From positions 1-64,000 of the forward strand of contig NZ_SGXT01000014.1 of the NCBI RefSeq assembly GCF_004216855.1: a stretch of 64,000 bases of DNA, given 5' to 3'. Source of the stretch: Microcella alkaliphila. Lineage in GTDB: Bacteria; Actinomycetota; Actinomycetes; Actinomycetales; Microbacteriaceae. A program made the position numbers and the translations under genes. Positions 44,209 to 53,338 of the stretch are shown here, piece after piece. Within the stretch, counting starts at the first letter, position 1. Each line of letters opens with the position of its first letter. Below the pieces are notes generated by a model. That model saw nothing but the letters and a program-made list of their open reading frames with translations, did not search any database and had not been told where the DNA came from.

Positions 44209-44610
44209 TCAGCCGTTGCGGTCGCGCGGGTTCTCGGTGTCGTCGAGGACGCGGAAGACGCCGATCTTCGTCTCGCCGTCCGACTCGTAGACGGGGATGT
44301 CGAACACCTTGTTCGGGTTCGTCGACGACTTGCGAACGTTGCGTGCGTGGTTCAGCTCGCTCACCCGCACGTAGCCGATCTTGCCGCCCTCCGCCTGAGT
44401 CAAGATCAGGTCGGGCACCTGCTCGTTGAGCGGGCTGCCGTACGTTTCGCCGTTCGCGTTGACGGCGAACTCGACGGGCCCACCGGCCGCGGCCGTCGGA
44501 GCGACGGAGGCGGTGAACGAGTCGCCCAGCATCGGGGCAGCGACGGCAGCACCTCCGACGACGAGCACTCCGACCGCGGTCAGGGCAATGGCCTTGGGGG
44601 TGATTTTCAT
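44209..44610 (-). CDS. Small secreted protein of unknown function
   Basis: A 133-residue protein with an N-terminal signal peptide (about residues 5-28, IALTAVGVLVVGGAAVAAP) and no lipobox Cys. The mature part (FAVNANGETYGSPL, DLILTQAEGGKIGYVRVSELN) is a short beta-rich domain ending DTENPRDRNG. I do not recognise it. It ends 6 bases after tRNA-Lys, convergent with it. Confidence 0.72.
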   Translation of the reverse strand: MKITPKAIALTAVGVLVVGGAAVAAPMLGDSFTASVAPTAAAGGPVEFAVNANGETYGSPLNEQVPDLILTQAEGGKIGYVRVSELNHARNVRKSSTNPNKVFDIPVYESDGETKIGVFRVLDDTENPRDRNG

Positions 44611-44731
44611 GAAGCGACTCCAGCCTGGGCTGTGCGCGGGGTATCACGGCGTGCGCGCAGGGGGCGTCGAGTCTTCCCCCACGCTTATCCAACCATTCGG
44701 CAGACGAGCCGTGGCACCCCCCGTTCGCGGG

Positions 44732-45682
44732 CTACGCCGGCCGGCAGATGCCCCAGCCACCGCTCCACACCTCGCCGGGTTCGAGCCAGCGCAGGCCGAC
44801 ACCTGAGTTGAGCGCGTCGGCGGGCGCCGTCATCGGCTCGATCGCGACCGCGGTGGTGGGGCCGTCGGGGCCGGCGAAGATGCGCGTGATGAAGATTTGC
44901 AGCCACTCCCAGTCGCCGTCTTGCCATACCTCGGTCTCGGTGCCGTCCGGCGCGGTCAGCACCGTGCGGATCATCCCGTCGTCGTCGCGGCCCACCTTCC
45001 ACGCGTCGTCGAGGGCGAGCGACGAGATGGCCCGGCCGCCGGTGAGATCCCAGTCGCCGCCGTCAGTCGCCGGCTCAAATCCGGTCGGGTTGAGCCGGTC
45101 ATCCACGGCGACGTGTTCGACGGTGCGCGCGGTTAGCGTCAGCGTTTCGACGTCGTGCGATCCGACCCGAATGAACGGATGCGCGCCCACCGCAAACGGC
45201 GCCCGCTCGGCACCCTGGTTGGTCACCTCGTGCGTGACCCGCACACCGTTGCCGGTCAGCTGGTAGGTGACGGTCGTCCAGAGCCGGAACGGCCAGCCGT
45301 GCTGCGGCACGACCGCGGCCCCGAGAGTCACACTGTCGGCGGTGCGCGACACGAGCCGGTACGGGGTGTTGCGCAACAGGCCGTGGATCGCGTTGTTCTT
45401 ATCGACCTCGGTGATGTCGAGTTGCAGCGGCGTGCCGTCGTGCACCCACCGGCCGTCGCGCACCCGGTTCGGCCACGGCGCGAGCACGATCCCGCAGCCG
45501 AACGGCGGCAGGCGGTCGTCGTCGTAGCTCTGCGTCAGGTCGTGGCCGTCGACGGTCAGCGAGCGCAGCGATGCGGCCACTTCGGTGATGACGGCCTCGA
45601 CGGGCCCGTGGGATCCGTCGTGGTGCAGAACGTACTGCTCGCCGGTCGGGGGCACGGGCGTGTGAGTGGTGGGGGTGGTCAC
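44732..45682 (-). CDS. galM: Aldose 1-epimerase family protein
   Basis: A 316-residue beta-sandwich mutarotase. The typical segments are PFGCGIVLAPWPNRVRDG near residue 70, a catalytic His in GAHPFIRVG, and a C-terminal acidic residue in VAIEPMTAPADALNSG. It converts beta- to alpha-galactose or glucose. It stands next to the DeoR regulator and the divergent galTK operon, completing the Leloir front end. Confidence 0.88.
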   Translation of the reverse strand: MTTPTTHTPVPPTGEQYVLHHDGSHGPVEAVITEVAASLRSLTVDGHDLTQSYDDDRLPPFGCGIVLAPWPNRVRDGRWVHDGTPLQLDITEVDKNNAIHGLLRNTPYRLVSRTADSVTLGAAVVPQHGWPFRLWTTVTYQLTGNGVRVTHEVTNQGAERAPFAVGAHPFIRVGSHDVETLTLTARTVEHVAVDDRLNPTGFEPATDGGDWDLTGGRAISSLALDDAWKVGRDDDGMIRTVLTAPDGTETEVWQDGDWEWLQIFITRIFAGPDGPTTAVAIEPMTAPADALNSGVGLRWLEPGEVWSGGWGICRPA

Positions 45683-45686
45683 GCGC

Positions 45687-46538
45687 TCAGCCTAATCCGG
45701 CGCCGACCGGCACGGCAGTGATGGCGAGGCCGGTGTCGGCGAGGGCGGCAAGGGATGCACGGGCCGGGTCGTCGACGAACGCGCCGCTCGCCGCCGCCCC
45801 GCCCCGTGCATCCGTGATCAGCTCGTCGACCTCGTCGAGCGCCGCCACCCGCCCCAGGTGGGCGACGCCGCGCTTCGACGCGTCGGCGACGAGCAGCACC
45901 CGGTCGGCGGCCGCGACCATCTTCTGCTTCACCTCGGCCTCGGGCAGGTTGACATTCGTCACCCCGTGCTCGGCGTGCACGCCCGTCGCCCCGATGATCG
46001 CGAGGTCGGCGTGCACGCCGTCGAGCAGTGTGGTGGCGAGCGGGTTGACGAGCGAGTGCTGCAGCGAGCGCAGGGTTCCGCCGGTCACGACGACGGTGAG
46101 CCGCGGCAGGGCCGGCTCGAGCGCGAGCGCGATGGCGAGCCCGTTCGTCACGACGACGACATCGTCGAGGTCGTGCCGGGCGACGAGCGCGTGGGCGACG
46201 GCGAGAGTGGTCGAGCCGACGTCGAGCAGCACGCTCTGCCCCGGCTGCACGCGCGCGGCGGCCTCGGCCGCGATGGCCTCCTTCGCGCGGGCGAGCCGGG
46301 TGCGGGTGCGTTCAACGCTGAGCTCGCGCTCGGTGACCGGCCCGCGCGGGATTGCCCCGCCGTGCACCCGCGCGATGCGCCCGTCGGCTTCGAGCGCCGC
46401 CAGGTCGGTGCGCACGGTCACCTCGCTGACGTCGGCCTCGCGGGCGAGGTCGACGACGCGGGCGAACCCGCGGCGGGCGATGGATGCGGCGAGCCGTTCA
46501 CGACGCGTCGTCGCTGTCGGGGAGGCGCTCACGAGCAT
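45687..46538 (-). CDS. DeoR-family transcriptional regulator
   Basis: A 283-residue repressor starting at ATG 46538 (MLVSASPTATT), preceded by GAAAGGCGG. The N-terminal HTH_DeoR (RRERLAASIARRGFARVVDLAREADVSEVTVRTDL) precedes a sugar-phosphate-sensing domain with DVGSTT and LIIGATG-like motifs. A longer frame to 46634 would overlap the galT start. Divergent to galTK, it is the likely repressor of galactose use. Confidence 0.88.
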   Translation of the reverse strand: MLVSASPTATTRRERLAASIARRGFARVVDLAREADVSEVTVRTDLAALEADGRIARVHGGAIPRGPVTERELSVERTRTRLARAKEAIAAEAAARVQPGQSVLLDVGSTTLAVAHALVARHDLDDVVVVTNGLAIALALEPALPRLTVVVTGGTLRSLQHSLVNPLATTLLDGVHADLAIIGATGVHAEHGVTNVNLPEAEVKQKMVAAADRVLLVADASKRGVAHLGRVAALDEVDELITDARGGAAASGAFVDDPARASLAALADTGLAITAVPVGAGLG

Positions 46539-46545
46539 CCACCGC

Positions 46546-46571
46546 CTTTCGAAGGTTGTCGATATCGAAAG
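46546..46571. promoter_or_regulatory. Proposed DeoR operator in gal spacer
   Basis: CTTTCGA (46546) and TCGAAAG (46565) form an inverted repeat in the 78-base divergent spacer between the deoR-type gene and galT. It overlaps the regulator's own ribosome binding region, consistent with autoregulation. Confidence 0.45.
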
Positions 46572-46616
46572 CGTACGGCTTATGAGAATGAAACCGCGCG
46601 CGCGTACCGTTGACGA

Positions 46617-47759
46617 GTGACCCATAGCATCCACTCAACACGCCTCGCTGACGGGCGTGAGCTGATTTACGTCGACGACATCGACTCGACGCTTCCTGCG
46701 CCCGAAACGCGCCGGGCCGACGCACGCGTGCTTGACCCGCGCCCCGCGACCGCCACCATGCGGCAGGACGTGCTCACCGGCGAGTGGGTGTCACACGCGG
46801 CGGCCCGGCAGAACCGAGTGTTCTTGCCGCCGGCCGACCAGGATCCGCTGGCGCCGCAGACCGACGCCAACCCGAGTGAGATTCCCGACATCTACGACGT
46901 GGCCGTGTTCGAGAACCGCTCGCCGTCGTTCGGCCCCCTGCTGGAGGACGACAACGCGCCGACGGGCCTCGACGACACCGCCGCGATCGGACTCGGCCGT
47001 TCGCGCACCAGCGTGGGGCGCTGCGAGGTCGTGTGCTTCGCCCCCGACCACGAGGGGTCGTTCGGCTCGCAGACGGTCGGCCGCGCCCGCACCGTGATCG
47101 AAGCGTGGGCGCACCGCACCGAGCAACTTAGCGCCCTGCCCGGCATCGAGCAGGTCTTCGTGTTCGAGAACCGGGGCGAAGAGATCGGCGTGACCCTGCC
47201 GCATCCGCACGGGCAGATCTACGCGTACCCGTTCATTACGCCGCGCACGCGGGGGCTACTGCGTCCGATCGAGAGCGTGGGCGATGACCTGTTTGCGCGC
47301 ATCCTTGATTTTGAGCGGGGAGTCGGCGACGCCGCGGGCCAGCCCGGAGCCGGCGAGCGCGTCATCGCCTCCACCGAGCACTTCACAGCTTTCGTGCCGT
47401 TCGCGGCACGCTGGCCGCTCGAGATTCACCTGCTGCCGCACCGCCACGTGCCCGACCTCGCCGGCCTCACCGCCGCCGAGCGCGACGACCTGGCACCGCT
47501 CTACCGCCGCCTCGTGCGCGCCCTCGACGCGCTGTACGACACCCCCACGCCGTACATCGCCGCGTGGCACCAGGCGCCCGTGCACTCGCACCGCGACAGC
47601 GTGCGGCTGATGCTGCAGATCACGTCGCCCCGCCGCGCCGCCGACAAGCTCAAGTACCTGGCAGGCTCAGAGGCGGCCATGGGAGCCTTCATCGGCGACG
47701 TGACGCCGGAGGCTCAGGCCGCGTTCATTCGCTCTGGTTGGGAGAAAGCCGTTGACTGA
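46617..47759 (+). CDS. galT: Galactose-1-phosphate uridylyltransferase
   Basis: A 380-residue GalT. The active-site LPHPHGQIYAYP contains the His that forms the UMP intermediate. N-terminal RQDVLTGEWVSHAAARQNR and C-terminal WHQAPVHSHRDSVRL are family landmarks. It exchanges UMP between UDP-glucose and galactose 1-phosphate. The GTG at 46617 is the start. The galK start lies inside its last codons. Confidence 0.93.
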   Translation: MTHSIHSTRLADGRELIYVDDIDSTLPAPETRRADARVLDPRPATATMRQDVLTGEWVSHAAARQNRVFLPPADQDPLAPQTDANPSEIPDIYDVAVFENRSPSFGPLLEDDNAPTGLDDTAAIGLGRSRTSVGRCEVVCFAPDHEGSFGSQTVGRARTVIEAWAHRTEQLSALPGIEQVFVFENRGEEIGVTLPHPHGQIYAYPFITPRTRGLLRPIESVGDDLFARILDFERGVGDAAGQPGAGERVIASTEHFTAFVPFAARWPLEIHLLPHRHVPDLAGLTAAERDDLAPLYRRLVRALDALYDTPTPYIAAWHQAPVHSHRDSVRLMLQITSPRRAADKLKYLAGSEAAMGAFIGDVTPEAQAAFIRSGWEKAVD

Positions 47760-49005
47760 CATTCGCGACGACGTAACCGCGGGCTTCACCGCGGTGTTTG
47801 GGCACGAGCCCGACGGGCTGTGGTCGGCGCCCGGCCGCGTCAACCTGATCGGCGAGCACACCGACTACAACCTCGGCTTCGTGCTGCCGTTCGCCATCGA
47901 CCGGCGCACGGTCGTCGGCGTCGGGCTGCGCGACGACCGGCTTTTGCGGGCCGCCTCCACGTTCGCCGACGAGCTCGTCGAAATCTCACTGGATGCTCTC
48001 GCCGCGCTTTCGTCGGAGGACGCCGGCCGCGAACTCGGCGGCTGGTCGGCCTACGTGCTCGGCGTTGCCTGGGCGCTCGGCCTCGACGAGTTCGGCGGCG
48101 ACCTCGCGGCGGTGCCGGGCCTCGACCTGTTCATCGACTCGGACGTACCCGTCGGCGCCGGCCTGTCATCGTCGGCCGCGATCGAAAGTGCCGTCGCGTT
48201 GGCCCTCAACGACGTCTGGCGAGTCGAGCTCGACCGCCCCACGCTCGCGCGCGTGGGTCAGCGGGCCGAGAACATCGCCGTCGGCGCGCCCACCGGCATC
48301 ATGGACCAGTCGGCGTCGCTGCTCGGCGTGCGCGACCACGCCGTCTTCCTCGACTGCCGCTCGCTCGAGGCGCAGGTGGTGCCGCTCGGCCTCGACGAGG
48401 CAGGGCTCGTGGTGCTCGTCATCGACACGGGCGTCAAGCACTCGCACGCCACCGGAGGGTACGGCGAGCGCCGTGCCGCCTGCGAACGGGGAGCCGCCGC
48501 CATGGGCGTCGAGTCGTTGCGCGACGTGACGGTCGCCGATCTGCCACGCGCCCGCGAGCTGCTCGACGACGTGACCTACCGCCGGGTCGCCCACGTCGTC
48601 ACCGAGAACCAGCGCGTGCTCGACACGGTCGACACGCTGCGCGGCGAAAGCGGGATGCTGCTCGGCGAGGCCGACGAGGACGGCTCCGGCTCGTCCACCG
48701 TCGCCGTCGGCCCCGGCGGCCCGCTCGCGATCGGCGAGCTGCTGGATGCCTCGCACCGCAGCATGCGCGACGACTTCGAGATCTCGGTGCCCGAGCTCGA
48801 CCTCGCCGTCGAGACCGCGGTCGGGGCCGGCGCAATCGGCGCGCGCATGACGGGCGGCGGCTTCGGCGGCGCGGCGATCGCGCTCGTGAAGCTCGACGAC
48901 CTGTCGCGCGTGCAGGTCGCCGTCGACAACGCGTTCAGTGAGCACGGCTTCGCCGCGCCCGACACGTTCGTCGTGCGGGCGAGCGACGGGGCGGCCCGCA
49001 ACTAG
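47752..49005 (+). CDS. galK: Galactokinase
   Basis: A 417-residue GHMP kinase. Landmarks are GRVNLIGEHTDYN (galactose site), the ATP loop PVGAGLSSSAAIE, and the third motif GGGFGGAAIAL. It starts at a TTG at 47752 overlapping the galT stop by eight bases, so it should be coupled to GalT. No galE lies in the window. Confidence 0.93.
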   Translation: MTDIRDDVTAGFTAVFGHEPDGLWSAPGRVNLIGEHTDYNLGFVLPFAIDRRTVVGVGLRDDRLLRAASTFADELVEISLDALAALSSEDAGRELGGWSAYVLGVAWALGLDEFGGDLAAVPGLDLFIDSDVPVGAGLSSSAAIESAVALALNDVWRVELDRPTLARVGQRAENIAVGAPTGIMDQSASLLGVRDHAVFLDCRSLEAQVVPLGLDEAGLVVLVIDTGVKHSHATGGYGERRAACERGAAAMGVESLRDVTVADLPRARELLDDVTYRRVAHVVTENQRVLDTVDTLRGESGMLLGEADEDGSGSSTVAVGPGGPLAIGELLDASHRSMRDDFEISVPELDLAVETAVGAGAIGARMTGGGFGGAAIALVKLDDLSRVQVAVDNAFSEHGFAAPDTFVVRASDGAARN

Positions 49006-49541
49006 ACGGGCAGCGCCCGCGGATTGTAGCGGTCGCCGCGGAACATGGCCAGCACGAGCACGCCGAGAGTGACCATGTAGACGGTCATCATCACGAGAAA
49101 CACCCAATCGGGCGCCGTCAGCCCGAGGCCGCCGAGCGTGCTCAGCACCACCGTAGCGACCAGCACTAACATGGTCACCGCGCCCATCAGGTACATGTCG
49201 GCGCCCATGCGCCGGGCGAGAATCGCGCGCCGCTCAGGCGTGTCCCAGAGCTGACGGTTCGGCACGTTGACGAACTCGATGGGGATGCGCCGCACGAACG
49301 CCGGCACCGACACGAAAATCCCGATGAGGAACGCGACGATCAGCGTCATGTAGCCGACGAACACGGGCGTCGGGTCGAAGCGCGGGCTGCCGTTGTCGGC
49401 GCCAAAGTGGCCGATCACCTCAGGCGGGCCGGCGACGAGCAACCACGCGGCGAGCGCGGCGAAGAGGGCGACCGTCGTCCAGAAGGCGAGGCGCGCGATC
49501 GACGCGAAGCGAGCATCCGAGCGGTCGTCGAGTTCGGTCAT
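49002..49541 (-). CDS. Four-span membrane protein, DUF1648-like
   Basis: A 179-residue protein with about four membrane helices (near residues 17-37, 62-85, 117-136 and 143-163). A PPEVIGHFGADNGSP motif follows the first helix, as in the DUF1648 group seen in SdpI-like proteins. Function is unknown. It converges with galK with a four-base overlap. Confidence 0.72.
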   Translation of the reverse strand: MTELDDRSDARFASIARLAFWTTVALFAALAAWLLVAGPPEVIGHFGADNGSPRFDPTPVFVGYMTLIVAFLIGIFVSVPAFVRRIPIEFVNVPNRQLWDTPERRAILARRMGADMYLMGAVTMLVLVATVVLSTLGGLGLTAPDWVFLVMMTVYMVTLGVLVLAMFRGDRYNPRALPV

Positions 49542-49591
49542 GCGTCGAGGTTAGCGAGCACGCGCCCGCCTCGTGCGAGTCGTCCCGACGC

Positions 49592-51067
49592 TCAGCGTGC
49601 GATGGCGAGGGCCTCCGCCGTCTCGGTGAGCAGCTTGTCGGCGAGCTTCGGGTCGGCCGACACGGTGCCGCCGTATGACGGGATCATGCGCTTGAGGCGG
49701 GGAGTCCACTCGTCGAGCTTCGACGGGAAGCACTTCTCGATCAGGTCGAGCATGATGGGCGCGGCCGTGCTCGCGCCCGGCGAAGCCCCGAGCAGGCCGG
49801 CGATCGAACCGTCGGCGGAGGCGACGACCTCGGTGCCGAACTGCAGGGTTCCGCCTTTGCCGGGAACGTTCTTGATGATCTGCACGCGCTGGCCGGCGAC
49901 CATCTCGTACCAGTCGTCGCCCTTCGCGTTCGGGAAGAATTCGCGCAGGGTGTTCTCGCGGTCGCTGCGGCTCGCGAGCAGCTCGCCGATGAGGTACTTC
50001 AGCAGGTCGAAGTTGCGCAGCGCCACCTGGATCATGGGCACAAGGTTGTGCCAGCGGATGGTCGAGATCAGGTCAAACAGCGATCCTGACTTCAAAAACT
50101 TGGGGCTGAAGCCTGCGTACGGCCCGAACAGGAGGGAGCGTTCGCCGTCGACGACGCGGGTGTCGAGGTGCGGCACGCTCATCGGCGGGGCGCCGACCGA
50201 CGCCTTGCCATACACCTTCGCCGAGTGTTGGGCGACGATCGCCTGGTTGTCGGTGCGCAGCCACTCGCCGCTGACGGGGAATCCGCCGTAGCCACGGATC
50301 TCGGGGATGCCCGACTTCTGCAGCAGGGGGAGCGCGTAGCCGCCCGCGCCCACGAACACGAACTTGGCCCGCACCTCGAGCGGGAAGAGGCCCACCTCGT
50401 GGCGCATCTTCAGCAGCCACGTGCCGTCGGTTTTGTCTTGCTTCAGCCCGGTGACGGTGTGCTCGGTGCGCACCTGCGCACCCTGGTCTTCGAGGGCGGC
50501 CACGAGCATCCGGGTGAGGGCACCGAAGTCGACGTCGGTTCCCGACGCGATGAAGGTGGCCGCGACGGGCTGGCTCTTCGCGCGGCCCGGCATGAGCAGC
50601 GGCGCCCACTCGTGGATCTCGGCCGGGTCCTCCGAGTACTTCATGCCCACGAAGAGGGGGTGATCTTTCAGCGCCTCGTAGCGCTTGCGCAGGTATTCGA
50701 CGTTTTTTTCGCCCCACACGAAGCTCATGTGCGGGGTGGCACTGAGGAACGCGGACGGGTCGGGCAGGAGGCCCTCGTTCACGAGGTACGACCAGAATTG
50801 GCGCGACACCTGGAACTGTTCGTTGACTTTCACCGCGTTGGTGATGTCGATCGTGCCGTCTGGCTTCTCGGGCGTGTAGTTGAGCTCGCAGAGGGCGGCG
50901 TGGCCGGTGCCGGCGTTGTTCCACGGGTTGGACGACTCTTGGGCGACTTCGCCGAGTCGCTCGTAGATGCGGATGTCCCATTCGGGCTCCAGCTGCTTGA
51001 GCATGGTGCCGAGGGTCGCGCTCATGATTCCGCCGCCGATGAGGGCGACGTCGATGGTGTCACTCAC
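49592..51067 (-). CDS. mqo: Malate:quinone oxidoreductase
   Basis: A 491-residue FAD enzyme of standard Mqo length. The FAD-binding ALIGGGIMSATLG is at the N-terminus, NPWNNAGTGHAALCELNYTP near residue 48, and SPGASTAAPIM near the C-terminus. It oxidises malate to oxaloacetate at the membrane face and passes electrons to the quinone pool, the usual citric-acid-cycle step in many actinobacteria. Confidence 0.95.
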   Translation of the reverse strand: MSDTIDVALIGGGIMSATLGTMLKQLEPEWDIRIYERLGEVAQESSNPWNNAGTGHAALCELNYTPEKPDGTIDITNAVKVNEQFQVSRQFWSYLVNEGLLPDPSAFLSATPHMSFVWGEKNVEYLRKRYEALKDHPLFVGMKYSEDPAEIHEWAPLLMPGRAKSQPVAATFIASGTDVDFGALTRMLVAALEDQGAQVRTEHTVTGLKQDKTDGTWLLKMRHEVGLFPLEVRAKFVFVGAGGYALPLLQKSGIPEIRGYGGFPVSGEWLRTDNQAIVAQHSAKVYGKASVGAPPMSVPHLDTRVVDGERSLLFGPYAGFSPKFLKSGSLFDLISTIRWHNLVPMIQVALRNFDLLKYLIGELLASRSDRENTLREFFPNAKGDDWYEMVAGQRVQIIKNVPGKGGTLQFGTEVVASADGSIAGLLGASPGASTAAPIMLDLIEKCFPSKLDEWTPRLKRMIPSYGGTVSADPKLADKLLTETAEALAIAR

Positions 51068-51125
51068 GCAGCGAGTTTAGCCGCTCAATTCTGGGCCTCC
51101 GGCCCGAGGCGCCTAGGGTGGGTGG

Positions 51126-51905
51126 GTGATTCTTGCCCTTCTTGCCGTCGGCGCGATCGGCGGACTTCTTGCCGGCCTGTTCGGGGTGGGCGGCGGCATC
51201 ATCATGGTGCCGCTGCTGCTGTGGTGGGCCCGCATGGACCAGCGGCAGGCCGCAGCCACCTCCCTCGTCGCCATCGTGCCAACCGCGATCGCGGGGTCGA
51301 TCTTCTACGGGATCGGCGGGCAGGTCGACTGGGTGGCGGCCTTGTTCGTGGGCGCGGGCACGATCGTCGGCGCTCCGATCGGCGCGTGGCTGCTGCGCTC
51401 TTTGCCGTTGGCGTGGCTGCGCTGGTTGTTCATCGTGGGGCTTCTGGCGGCGGCCGTGTACCTGATTCTGGTGACGCCCGAGCGCGGAGGCTCGCTCGAG
51501 CTGCAGCCGCTCGTCATGCTGGGGCTCGTCGGCCTCGGACTCGTGATGGGGCTGGCGGCCGGCATGTTCGGCATTGGGGGCGGCATCATTGCCGTGCCGG
51601 TGTTCATCGCGCTGTTCGGCATGGGCGACCTGCTGGCGAAGGGAACGTCGCTGCTCGCCATGATTCCGGCGGCCGTGTCTGGCACCATCCCGAACCTGCG
51701 GGCGGGCCTCGTGCGCCTGCGCGACGGCCTCGTCGTCGGCGTCGCCGCGGTCGCAGCGTCGGGCGCGGGAGTCTCGCTGGCGTTCCTGATTCCGCCATCG
51801 CTGTCGAGCATCCTGTTCGGGATGCTGTTGGTCGCGGTCGTCGCGCAACTCTCCGTACGCGCGGTCCGCCTCCAGGCCCGAGAGAAGCGCGACCGCGAGG
51901 GGTAG
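51126..51905 (+). CDS. TSUP/TauE-SafE family permease
   Basis: A 259-residue membrane protein with about eight hydrophobic segments. It has two similar halves, each opening with the family's glycine-rich motif (LLAGLFGVGGGIIMVPLL and LAAGMFGIGGGIIAVPVF). Family members export sulfite, organosulfonates or similar anions. The GTG at 51126 is the start. It is divergent to mqo with a 58-base spacer. Confidence 0.85.
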   Translation: MILALLAVGAIGGLLAGLFGVGGGIIMVPLLLWWARMDQRQAAATSLVAIVPTAIAGSIFYGIGGQVDWVAALFVGAGTIVGAPIGAWLLRSLPLAWLRWLFIVGLLAAAVYLILVTPERGGSLELQPLVMLGLVGLGLVMGLAAGMFGIGGGIIAVPVFIALFGMGDLLAKGTSLLAMIPAAVSGTIPNLRAGLVRLRDGLVVGVAAVAASGAGVSLAFLIPPSLSSILFGMLLVAVVAQLSVRAVRLQAREKRDREG

Positions 51906-51986
51906 ACGCCCGCCCGCCTCCCTTTGCGGCGGCGGGTGATCGATGGCGGCGACGGGCGCTCGGGAAGACGTGCACCCCCTCCAGCC

Positions 51987-52224
51987 CCTTCCAAAGACGC
52001 GGAACGCCGAATTCGATTCACAGTCGCGAGCAGTGTCACGGTGCATGGGGGCGTGGGGATTAGTGGCGCGCCCATGACCGTGACATTTCTCAGGAGTAGA
52101 GGCCCGGCACGGCCGCCGAGCCGCACGTTTCTGGGGTCGGCGGTCCGGAACTCCTGAGAAACGACACAGCACAACGGCATTCTTGAAAGTGAAACACTGT
52201 CTTGCGTTCCGCGTCTTTGGAAGG
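51987..52224. repeat. Nested inverted repeat, about 240 bases
   Basis: A perfect 21-base arm pair (51987-52007 and 52204-52224) encloses two further stems. These are 52035-52049 with 52071-52084 (14 of 15 with one bulge) and 52086-52097 with 52150-52161 (12 of 12), the latter with an inner CCGCCGA/TCGGCGG stem. No gene is supported. It could be a small palindromic mobile unit or a structured RNA. Confidence 0.7.
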
Positions 52225-52240
52225 CGCGGAGAGGGGCAAA

Positions 52241-52340
52241 GGAGGTGCCGGGGAGGTGCCGGGGAGGTGCCGGGGAGGTGCCGGGGAGGTGCCGGGGAGG
52301 TGCCGGGGAGGTGCCGGGGAGGTGCCGGGGAGGTGCCGGG
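52241..52340. repeat. 11-base tandem repeat, nine copies
   Basis: The unit GGAGGTGCCGG repeats nine times with perfect 11-base period. Every unit contains a GGAGGTG word resembling a ribosome binding site. It is followed by degenerate GC-rich sequence up to 52493. No coding frame is credible across it. Confidence 0.9.
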
Positions 52341-52493
52341 CAGAGGCCCGGGCAGGATGGCGCGGCGCCGGCTGGCGCGACTTGAGCCAGCGGTCACGGC
52401 ACGAGGCAGCGCAGCGCCGTTAGGCCCGGGGAGCACAGCGCAGCGCAGCGACTCTCAGCGCGGGGAGCGGTGCACAGCGGGCACGGACGGGGC

Positions 52494-53267
52494 TTAGGCA
52501 GGGGCGATCGGCTCGAGGGTGGGGCGCTTGGCGGTGCGACCGTCGCCGGAGGAGCGGCCGGTGAGGCGGCGGCCGATCCAGGGAAGGACGTATTCGCGCC
52601 AATACTCCGCGGTGCGAGGGCGCTGCAGTTCGTCGGCCACTTCGTCGGGGGCGCCCGCCGCCGGCACCGGCACCTCGAGCGCGGCGAGCACGTTGGCGGC
52701 AGCGCGCGCGTGACCGAGTGAGTTCAGGTGCAGGCGATCGATCGACCAGTAGCGCAGCGCGCGCAGCTCGGGGTCGCTCCAATTGTCGACGTAGCCGATC
52801 GTGTGCGGCGAGCGGTCGAGACGGGCGCGCACCGCATCCGCCAACTCGTCGCCGCGGCGCTGAAAAACCGGGCCCAACGGGATGTGATCGGTTGGGTTCC
52901 CGCCGCTCACCACCACCACACGGATGCCCGCATCGCTCGCGCGCTCCGCCGCCGACACGAGGCGGTCGGCCGTCGCTGCCACACTCACGCGCGGGCGCAT
53001 GATGTCGTTGCCCCCGCCGTTCATGGTCAGCAGCTGCGGGCCCAGGTCGATCGCCGGTCGCAACTGCTCGGCAAGGATCGGGCCGAGCAGGCGGCCGCGG
53101 ATCGCGAAGTTCGCGTAGCCGACCGGCTCGCCGGCGGCGTGCGCAAGGCCGATGGCCACCAGGTCTGCCCAGCCACGCGGCGTTCCGTCGGGAAGCTCGT
53201 CACCCATGCCCTCGGTGAAACTATCGCCAATCGCGGCGTACGTGCGGGGCAGAGACTCGAGCGCCAT
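52494..53267 (-). CDS. SGNH/GDSL hydrolase, cytoplasmic
   Basis: A 257-residue esterase-type protein. Block I is AAIGDSFTEGMGD with the nucleophile Ser, block III is GGGNDIM, and the His/Asp block is DRLHLNSLGHA. No signal peptide is present. These enzymes hydrolyse esters of lipids or sugars. Substrate unknown. Confidence 0.85.
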   Translation of the reverse strand: MALESLPRTYAAIGDSFTEGMGDELPDGTPRGWADLVAIGLAHAAGEPVGYANFAIRGRLLGPILAEQLRPAIDLGPQLLTMNGGGNDIMRPRVSVAATADRLVSAAERASDAGIRVVVVSGGNPTDHIPLGPVFQRRGDELADAVRARLDRSPHTIGYVDNWSDPELRALRYWSIDRLHLNSLGHARAAANVLAALEVPVPAAGAPDEVADELQRPRTAEYWREYVLPWIGRRLTGRSSGDGRTAKRPTLEPIAPA

Positions 53268-53338
53268 AACGGGACGAGCCTAGCGAGGCGGAGCGGATAC
53301 CCGCCTCCACTGTCCCGCCCACGGTCGGACCACCCGCA

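Noticed and set aside
52241-52340. CRISPR array
   Set aside because: The 11-base units abut with no spacers and no cas genes are present; it is a simple tandem repeat.
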